Assembly: GCF_958979055.1 (NCBI RefSeq)
Contig: NC_084887.1
Coordinates: 37,612,620-37,676,619, forward strand
Source: Alnus glutinosa
Lineage: Eukaryota > Streptophyta > Magnoliopsida > Fagales > Betulaceae
Length of the DNA stretch: 64,000 bases
Reading direction: 5' to 3'
Position 1 is the first letter of the stretch, and each line of letters begins with the position of its first letter. Below the pieces are notes generated by a model. That model was not told the origin of the DNA, ran no database searches, and was given only the letters and a program-made list of their open reading frames with translations. Position numbers and translations under genes: made by a program. This document shows, one piece after another, positions 57,448 through 64,000 of this stretch.

Positions 57448-57912
57448 ATGTCAATTGTCGTGGATACAACCCGTGACCCTGGTCTCTTGGAAAGCTCCCA
57501 CAATCGTTTCTTTGCCGCTCCTCAGGGAAGGCGGGAAGAGTTCCCATGCGTTGCTTTTTTGTACATGCGTTTCATGTGCTGCCCTCCGAGCAACAGATTT
57601 ATGGAGCCTCTTTCTAACAGGTGCTCACCTTTTTGTCATAAGAGGCTTGTCAACCAGGTATCACCTCTTCTATCAACGCCAAGTACCTCTTGGGACGCCA
57701 TCAACTCCAATCCCCTTGTAGTAGACTTGCTCGCAAGACTCCTCACGACCTTCCATGTTGTCATAGCCAAGCCTACCTTGGGCGTTGGACATTTAGCCAT
57801 CTACCCCTACCAAGACACATTTTCCCTTGATCCCAATCGAGTCCTAGGTGATGCACAAGTTTACGAGACACTCATTTTGGCTACAAAGGGCCACAACCAA
57901 CTAAGCCATTGA
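57448..57912 (+). other. unassigned 154-codon open frame, probably repeat-derived
   Basis: A complete ATG-to-stop frame whose predicted protein I do not recognise; there is no signal peptide, membrane segment or repeat. It is followed at about 57945-57985 by GGGGTGG/CACCCC-rich DNA that resembles the block at 62270-62360, so the frame is likely part of a dispersed repeat or decayed element rather than a host gene. No TATA-like or intron evidence supports expression. Confidence 0.3.
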
Positions 57913-59580
57913 AAGTGGTTGAACCACATTCTTAGGTCACTAGACTGGTTTGGGGTGGTTCACTCACCCCAACGGCCACCCTAGTGCAAGCTACCCCTTT
58001 TCTCTCTTATATATTGTTGCGTTTTGTGCCTAAATGAAGAACCTTGATTATAATTATCACGCCGCATGCAATACCTCTACTGCTTTCATCTACCTAGACT
58101 GAGGTCATTTATTATTTGGCCCACGAGGTAAGTTACCTCATGGACTAGCAATGTTGACTACTCGAACTTTAAAAAAACAATATTCACTCACAAAAACGAA
58201 CAGCCTTTTTTGAAAATTCATATTTAGAGTGTAAGCAAGCCAGAGACGACTTAGCTCAGGATTGTAATAGTTGTTAGAAAGTGCTGCTAGAGTTATTACA
58301 ACTTTTACAAGTTCTTTATAAGATTGAAGTACCCCAAACATTCATAGACAGTCAATTTGTGAATGATTTGTAATAAAAGTTACAGTACCCGCACTCATTC
58401 TTTTTTGGCCACTTGTGCCAACAACATTTTACAAATTTCGAATCAATAGTTTCCAGTCGAGGGAACCTGAATAATGAACCCCATTGATGACCCCGACAGA
58501 CCGACTGGCCAGACAAATAAGGGTTTTGAACAGTGATACATTCAGGCAGGAGTTTAAAATACTTGGGTGCACTCTTAGGATCACATAAATAGTTGCAGTG
58601 AACCTAATCATGCTCCACTAAAATACAGAAATAGGTCGTTGACAATGTAGTGCTTTGGATGCTAATCCCATTCTTGTTACCAACTTGTGTCTAAACGATA
58701 ATTATCGGAGGAGAAGAAGATGAAGGCAACATCACATACTTTCTTTCTATGTCATGAATGCGGCACAAAAACATATAATAGAGAAGAGTGAGTGCATCTA
58801 GTGCTTCAAACTTCGAGAGCTCCAGAGGCAGACTATGATAAAGATACAATTGATATGCAAATTTAAGATATGCTGGTTATGTGAAAAAATTAAAAAGTTT
58901 ACCTTGTTTTTTTCCATGAAATCCACACTGGTACAAACTCCAAACACTTGAAACATCCATAGCGAACAAACTAAGAAGGACAACAGGGGGATACAAATGA
59001 AAGTGCAACACCATACACCAGCAAATTACCTGTAAACGCACATCCGTGTTAACTGAACAGATGCTATTATCCATTTCCCAGGTGCATCAGCAGATAGGGA
59101 GATATTTCACATTATGTGCTGCATTACAACCACACATATTGCCAAGGAGTTACACGCATGCATACATGGCTGAATTCATCACACAGCTGAGTTAAGAAAC
59201 CTATAAAACAGAACAAATTTCACTCTGAAAGAAATAAATGATATCATTTTGAATCATATGCACGAATAGGCAATCTAAGGCCACCAATCATGGGCCATAA
59301 AGTAAAATAAAACATAAATGATTCTTAAAGCAACTTTGGGAAAGAAAAATGCATTCAGCATTGATTAACATATTTAAGTACCAAATCGAATCTTTGAAGT
59401 TATAACATACAGTAAACAAGGTAAGATTCCAGGATAGGGAAAAACCCATGCATTTTAAACTAAATACCCAAAACATCCTAAATTCTTCATTTCTGATTCT
59501 TAAAGAAGGTTCAGATCATATGGTCTGAGATACATAAATAAAAAACATCACAGCAAAAAACCAACAAATGTGCAAATCCT
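57913..59580. other. intergenic, no gene recognised
   Basis: Short minus-strand frames only. Donor-like junctions on minus occur at about 59033 (TTTACAG|GTAATT) and 58902 (AACAAG|GTAAAC), but no protein of known family could be built from them. Confidence 0.4.
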
Positions 59581-59872
59581 CGACGTTTTCATGCTGTTAT
59601 GCCATGTCCTGAGGCCCTGCAAACAAACGAAGACTGAATATCAAGATAGCATCATTTCATATGCAATCTAGATGTTTTTACTAATAATAGAACCACCACC
59701 ACTACCCAGTTAAAGAAAAATCCAACTCGCAATATTTTTCATGAAAATTAAATGGAATGAAAAACATTAACACACATGCTAATTGAGTGGATACATTCAT
59801 CATCAGGCAGAGAGAAGCACACTAGCTGATTCATATTTCTCTTCTTTTACCAAAGACGCTTATATAGAAAAG

Positions 59873-59923
59873 AAAAAAAAAAAAAAAAAAAAAAAAAAAG
59901 GAGATGGGGGGGGGGGGGGGGGG
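59873..59923. repeat. poly(A) then poly(G) tract
   Basis: About 27 A residues are followed within a few bases by an 18-base G run. Slippage-prone; the polyproline/polyphenylalanine frame read from the other strand is an artefact of this tract. Confidence 0.85.
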
Positions 59924-59996
59924 TGGGGGAAGAGCAAATACTTAGATAAAACAAAGCCAGGCTCCCTAGATTCAGCCACCGATTCAATCAACCTAT

Positions 59997-60485
59997 AATA
60001 ACAGAAAAAATGTAACTTAGTTATCAATAACCAAAAGCATTCCACGGTTCCAGATATCAGTCACTAAAAATGACCCCCCTTTTTTTTTTCTTTATATCAA
60101 CATCATCTAACTCTTCTTCTTTTAATAAAATGATATCTCCTTAATTCTATTCGAAACCATGTTTAACACAAAATGCCTATATAAATGATACAAAAACAGA
60201 TAATCTACATATCTGAAAAATGAAATGACCGCTGCCTTCAAATAACAGAAAAAATGCAACTTAGTTATCAATTACCAAAAGCATTCCATGGTTCCAGATA
60301 TCAGTCACTAAAAATGACCCATCTTTTTTTTTCTTTATATCAACATCATCTAACTCTTCTTCTTTTAATAAAACGATATCTCCTTAATTCTATTCGAAAC
60401 CATGTTTAACACAAAATGCCTATATAAATGATACAAAAACAGATAATCTACATATCTGAAAAATGAAATGACCGCTGCCTTCAAA
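59997..60485. repeat. tandem duplication, 244-bp unit, two copies
   Basis: Copy 1 (59997-60240) and copy 2 (60241-60485) begin AATAACAGAAAAAATG and end GACCGCTGCCTTCAAAT. They differ at only a handful of positions, so the duplication is recent. It is non-coding and lies between the prohibitin gene and the possible exon at 59947-59993. Confidence 0.9.
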
Positions 60486-60882
60486 TCACTACGTTAAGTT
60501 TACACAAAACCGCTTCACCTCAAAAACTACCTGCATCATAAATAAGTTTAAACGTTTCTTCATATCTTTCAAGCAAGAGCTAAAGTTCCTGCTCACCATA
60601 ATTCTAGGGGAATAGCGCAAAGTCCTATGTTAACCAAACAGAAACCTAGAGTTGATCAACACCTTCCATTAAACTTGGTCATTACTACAAAAAACACAAA
60701 AGAAAACAGCAACATCCAACAAAATACCCAAACACAACATAATTGTATAGATTACGATGTAATACCCTCATTACAATAAAGCAATACAAAAGTACTAAAA
60801 CATTTAGCAATAAAAAGCACCAATATAATCTCTTGCAAGAATACAATCCAAATCGATTACATTACTATTAGCATTAGCAAAT

Positions 60883-60888
60883 TTTATT
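60883..60888 (-). terminator. candidate prohibitin poly(A) signal
   Basis: AATAAA on the minus strand, about 34 bases after the prohibitin stop codon, in AT-rich sequence. A plausible near-upstream signal. Confidence 0.4.
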
Positions 60889-60921
60889 TAAAACCAAAAA
60901 CACCAGTATCATTATACCGAC

Positions 60922-61761
60922 TCAACGTGAGGCATTGAGAGCCATGAGCAACTGCTGGCCACCAGGCAAATACGCCACATTGGGCGACTTAGCCAGCGTG
61001 TTAGCGTTCTCTCTCAGGGCCTCGATCTTCCTCAGCTCGATCAGGCCCATCCCGGCCTGCGCGGTCGCATCCGATATCAGCTTAGCTGACTCGCTCTCAC
61101 CCTCGGCCCTAATGATCGCCGCACGCCGCTCCTGCTCCGCCTTTGCCACCACGAACTTCGACCGCTCCGCCTCCTGCTGCGCCACCTGCTTCTGCTCCAC
61201 GGCGCGCGAGAACTCGGCCCCGTACGACAGGTGCGTGATTGCAACGTCGTCCAGCACGATGTTGAAATTCCTGGCCCGCTCGGTCAAGCCGTTGCGGACC
61301 AGCGCTGAGACCTGAGGCCGCTCCGTCAAGAGCTGATCAGCGTTGAACTGAGCCACCACGGCCTTGAGCACCTCGTTTCCGATTGACGGGAGGACCTTCT
61401 CGTCATATTCGAGCCCTAGGGTTTGGACGATCTCGGGGAGGCGCGTGACCTCGGGGCGTGAGAGCACACGCAGGGTCAGGTTCACCATCTGGAGGTCCTT
61501 GGTGCCGGATACTGACGAGAAGGTGTGGGGCTTGGTTCGGATGTCGAAGATGAACGGCTTTTGGAGCCATGGGACGAGGAAGTGTGTGCCCTCGCCGACG
61601 GTCTCGTCCAGAATCCCCCGGAGCCGGTCGAAGATGACGGCGCGTTGGCCTCCGTCTACGGTGTAGAGCGAGGAGTTGAGTAAGGTGGCGGTGGCGCCGA
61701 GGCCAAGCGCGGCGCGTGCGATGTTGGTGAGGAAAGAGACGGCTGCTTGGCTGCTACCCAT
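60922..61761 (-). CDS. PHB3: prohibitin (PHB3/PHB4 type), mitochondrial
   Basis: Known: prohibitins form ring complexes in the mitochondrial inner membrane that scaffold proteases and respiratory supercomplexes; Arabidopsis PHB3 also affects ethylene, ROS and meristem phenotypes. Seen: one uninterrupted coding exon of 279 residues from [10 protein letters not shown] to ALNASR. The N-terminal hydrophobic segment (about 8-30) is the membrane anchor. The SPFH/PHB domain covers about 34-195 with [39 protein letters not shown] and [21 protein letters not shown] Glu/Arg/Ala-rich coiled coil follows at about 180-240 ([20 protein letters not shown]). The tail [13 protein letters not shown] is family-typical. 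The start at 61761 gives the family N-terminus, although the same frame stays open for another 94 codons upstream, with a second in-frame ATG at 61956. PHB3 and PHB4 cannot be told apart here. Confidence 0.95.
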   Translation of the reverse strand: MGSSQAAVSFLTNIARAALGLGATATLLNSSLYTVDGGQRAVIFDRLRGILDETVGEGTHFLVPWLQKPFIFDIRTKPHTFSSVSGTKDLQMVNLTLRVLSRPEVTRLPEIVQTLGLEYDEKVLPSIGNEVLKAVVAQFNADQLLTERPQVSALVRNGLTERARNFNIVLDDVAITHLSYGAEFSRAVEQKQVAQQEAERSKFVVAKAEQERRAAIIRAEGESESAKLISDATAQAGMGLIELRKIEALRENANTLAKSPNVAYLPGGQQLLMALNASR

Positions 61762-61875
61762 TGAGTACGGTCGCGTCTGTGCGAGTGAAAATGATTGAGA
61801 GCAGGGTTTTAGGGAGGGATTCGAGGGTTTTAGGGGGCTTTCATCGAACCCTTGTTTACTTGGAAGAGTTGGAGT

Positions 61876-61894
61876 TGGGCCTGGATTTGGCCCA
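61876..61894 (-). promoter_or_regulatory. paired site II (TGGGCC) boxes upstream of prohibitin
   Basis: TGGGCC at 61876-61881 and GGCCCA at 61889-61894 lie 115-133 bases before the PHB start codon. Closely spaced site II elements are bound by TCP factors and are common in promoters of nuclear genes for mitochondrial and ribosomal proteins. A TTATAAAT box on the same strand at about 61968-61975 would instead put these sites inside the leader; the sequence alone does not decide. Confidence 0.5.
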
Positions 61895-63124
61895 ACTAGA
61901 TGTTCGGAGTAAGGACGTGGGTGTTTTTGTAATTGTCTTATTAATGGATAAATCATATTTTTACTCCATTTATAATCTCTCTCAAACCTATTTTTTTTTT
62001 TTTTTGTGAGAAGAACCTCTCTCAAACTTCTAAATCGCTGCAATCTTTTTCATAATTGGAAATAGAGTTTAATATTTTTCAAATGGCCTTATTTATTTAT
62101 GTGTAGGAATATTTATTTAGTTTGGTGACAACATATATATTTTAATTGGAATCGAATCAAAATTACTAAAAAATTTTCATATTATTTTCTATTTTTATTT
62201 TTTTAAATGAAGAACTAGCATACTTGTGGCAAATGAGTGGTTGGCCAACCACATCTGGAGCAGGAATGATCGCATCACCCCCGTAAAGCCTTGTGATGAC
62301 CCCTAGGCGTTTTGGGGTGACCTAGCCACCCTTGGCAACGCTTGGGGGTGGCCGCTAACTAATCCTCTAATTTTTTTTAGAGGAATAAGTATTCCTATTA
62401 GTAAAAGAATAGTTATTCCTATTGAAATAAACGAATCACTCCTACCTAATAAAAGAATAATTATTCTATATAAATAATCATTTTATTCTATTTCATAGGT
62501 CTATTTTACAAACCAAGCAAGGCCTAAGACTCTCACCAATCCATCAACAATGATGTTACAAAAAAAATAATAATAATAATAAATACACAAAACATGTTCA
62601 CGTGGTTGCACTCTTGCACTCATTTGCAATAATATTCTTAAGGTCTAAAAAATAGTTTAAGACTTTAGGATAAGCATAAGTGATAAATAAGTTGACGTGG
62701 CAATTGGCATTTCAAAATGACGAAAACTGTCCACATGTCCACGTAATCCCCAATCACAATTAGTCACGTGTCTTCTATAATAACAAAAATATAGAAATAC
62801 ATAAAAAGGAAAAAGAAAAGAGAAGATAAAAGCAAATACTATTAAGTACCTGTAATCAGGGATGAACCTACCCCTCTACCAAAAAATTTTTGTTAAAAAA
62901 AAAAGCCATTAAATTTGTTAAAAAGAAACATTTTAGGTATTATCTTTTTCTTACTCTGACCCCTAATTTTTTATTTTTCTTTTAAAAAGTATGGTCCCTC
63001 CAAAATAAATTTTTATTTATGTCTTTACAGCACTCTAAGATGAGATTTAAGAAAGTTGCTACTAGTATTTTATGGAGTATTGTTTTTAACTCCATAGTGG
63101 CCTATTTTTCCAACTAGAATCACT

Positions 63125-63225
63125 AATACTATATATATATATATATATATATTTCGGTTAGTTGATAAATGAATATATATATATATATATTTATATATTT
63201 CGGTTAGTTGATAAATGAATATTAA
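63125..63225. repeat. (TA)n with duplicated 25-bp neighbour
   Basis: Two blocks of (TA)n, each followed by TTTCGGTTAGTTGATAAATG, about 48 bases apart. This suggests local duplication through the TA runs. Confidence 0.75.
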
Positions 63226-63252
63226 AGCAAAGAGTAGTGTTACTCTTTATAT

Positions 63253-63483
63253 TCATGGGTCATATCAATTTTATATTGATTAATGTGACGTGTTTTAAGT
63301 TTTTTTTTTTTTTAGGTAGTTAATATGAGAAGCCACTTAAAATATGTCATGTCGGACGATATGAAATCATGGGTCATATTAATTTTATATTGATTAATGT
63401 GATGTGTTTTAAGTTGTTTTTTTTTTTTTTAAATAGATGACATGAGAAGCTACTTAAAATATGTAACGTCGAATGATATGAAA
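63253..63483. repeat. tandem duplication, 114-bp unit, two copies
   Basis: TCATGGGTCATAT...TTTTATATTGATTAATGTGA and the downstream GAGAAGC...ACTTAAAATATGT...GATATGAAA blocks occur twice in tandem (63253-63366 and 63367-63483). The copies differ by scattered substitutions and T-run length. Older than the duplication at 60 kb. Confidence 0.8.
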
Positions 63484-63647
63484 TGAATATAATAAAAATA
63501 AGAGACCTATTATTTCTCCATCTGGAATCCATTTTTCATCCATTCTTTTTTTAAACCACCCATTGTTAATGTTTTGGTGAACACTTTTTTGCTTGGAAGA
63601 GGTGGAGACGTGGAGTACTGAACATGGATTCCGCTCCAAATGGACGT

Positions 63648-63850
63648 ATGGGCTGAGTGTTTGGGCCTGTCGTAATGGTTTCATAAATTCATTTGGGCCA
63701 AACAGCGGTTGGTTTTAGGCCCAAAAAAAGATCAGGTATTTGTTTCTTTTCCCTCGACAAAAAAACGCCAACACGTTGTGGTTTTTGCTTCAGAAGCCCT
63801 ATTCTGATCAAAAGAGGAGCGAAGAGATCGAACCTGCAAATCTCGAGCCA
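63648..63850 (+). promoter_or_regulatory. promoter and first non-coding exon of a gene running off the right edge
   Basis: Four site II-type boxes occur within 80 bases: ATGGGCT (63648), TTGGGCC (63661), TTTGGGCC (63692) and TAGGCCCAA (63716). AAGCCCTA, close to a telo-box, follows at about 63794. Then comes a purine-rich leader and a junction GAGCCAG|GTATTCGCC near 63851 that looks like a splice donor. Site II plus telo-box is a common pairing in promoters of ribosomal and mitochondrial protein genes. No coding sequence is reached before the window ends, so the gene cannot be named. Confidence 0.5.
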
Positions 63851-64000
63851 GGTATTCGCCCTAGAAATTTTCTCTGATTTCTCTCGGCAACCAAACGCTG
63901 CGTTTTCTTTTTCTAGCTACTTCTTTTTCTTTTTCTTTTTCTTTTTACTGTCTTCATCATTTTTAATAAGGCAGAAAGAATGTCCATTTCCTAGTAATTT

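Larger units (their letters stand above)
62044..63640. other. intergenic, repeat-bearing, no gene seen
   Basis: It contains a CACCCC/GGGGTGG-rich block (62270-62360), a possible decayed hAT-MITE relative starting CAGGGATGAACC near 62866, TA runs, and the 114-bp tandem duplication at 63253-63483. Confidence 0.5.

Noticed and set aside
59783-60045. Frames with Lys runs or Pro/Phe runs
   Set aside because: Created by the A27/G18 homopolymer tracts; only the short LIESVAESREPG segment is retained, as a weak exon candidate.
63128-63225. CRISPR-like or satellite array
   Set aside because: Only two copies of a 25-bp unit next to TA runs; a simple local duplication explains it.

Overview
The window is nuclear DNA of a flowering plant, very probably a eudicot and perhaps a woody rosid. 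Genes have many GT-AG introns, the intergenic DNA is AT-rich, and every recognisable protein is closest (from memory) to Arabidopsis families. No organellar or bacterial block is evident. Eight protein-coding genes can be assembled with explicit exon boundaries; a ninth gene probably begins just past the right edge. Layout: (1) 3.6-9.8 kb, minus: AUG6, an augmin (HAUS6-type) subunit, 12 exons. (2) 13.9-15.4 kb, minus: an intronless P-class pentatricopeptide repeat protein. (3) 17.5-21.6 kb, plus: PUX1, a UBX-domain CDC48 regulator, 7 exons. (4) 30.7-37.6 kb, plus: cytosolic glucose-6-phosphate dehydrogenase, 15 exons. (5) 40.6-42.8 kb, plus: a SKIP14-like F-box protein with a cysteine-rich tail, 2 exons. 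(6) 45.9-49.1 kb, plus: NBP35, the cytosolic Fe-S scaffold NTPase, 3 exons. (7) 51.6-56.1 kb, plus: cytosolic GAPDH (GAPC), 11 exons. (8) 60.9-61.8 kb, minus: a type-II prohibitin (PHB3/PHB4), single coding exon. At 63.6-63.85 kb a cluster of site II (TGGGCC) boxes and a splice-donor-like junction suggest the promoter and first non-coding exon of a further housekeeping gene. These are housekeeping functions (spindle assembly, organelle RNA processing, CDC48 control, NADPH and glycolysis, ubiquitination, Fe-S assembly, mitochondrial membrane scaffolding) and do not form a pathway cluster. The order is still informative: AUG6, G6PD and PHB match the Arabidopsis neighbourhood At5g40740-At5g40770, and PUX1, G6PD, an F-box/RNI protein and PHB match At3g27310-At3g27280 (locus numbers recalled, not looked up). 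The window therefore looks like the unduplicated ancestor of two Arabidopsis duplicate blocks. Between genes lies a dense layer of small, mostly non-autonomous transposable elements, several with clear ends: a TRIM fossil (10.55-11.04 kb), a tRNA-derived SINE with target duplications just upstream of PUX1 (17.1 kb), a Harbinger/Tourist-type MITE with TTA duplications (25.3 kb), a hAT-type MITE with a perfect 8-bp duplication (27.5 kb), a roughly 1-kb LINE-like tail with a 16-bp duplication in the GAPC upstream region (50.3-51.3 kb), and at least four hairpin MITEs, one inside a GAPC intron. Local tandem duplications occur at 60.0-60.5 kb and 63.25-63.48 kb. I found no convincing undescribed gene system. 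The best leads are the synteny, the retroposon insertions next to gene promoters, the in-frame upstream extension of the prohibitin gene, and a possible unrecognised spliced transcript on the minus strand around 59.6-60.6 kb.
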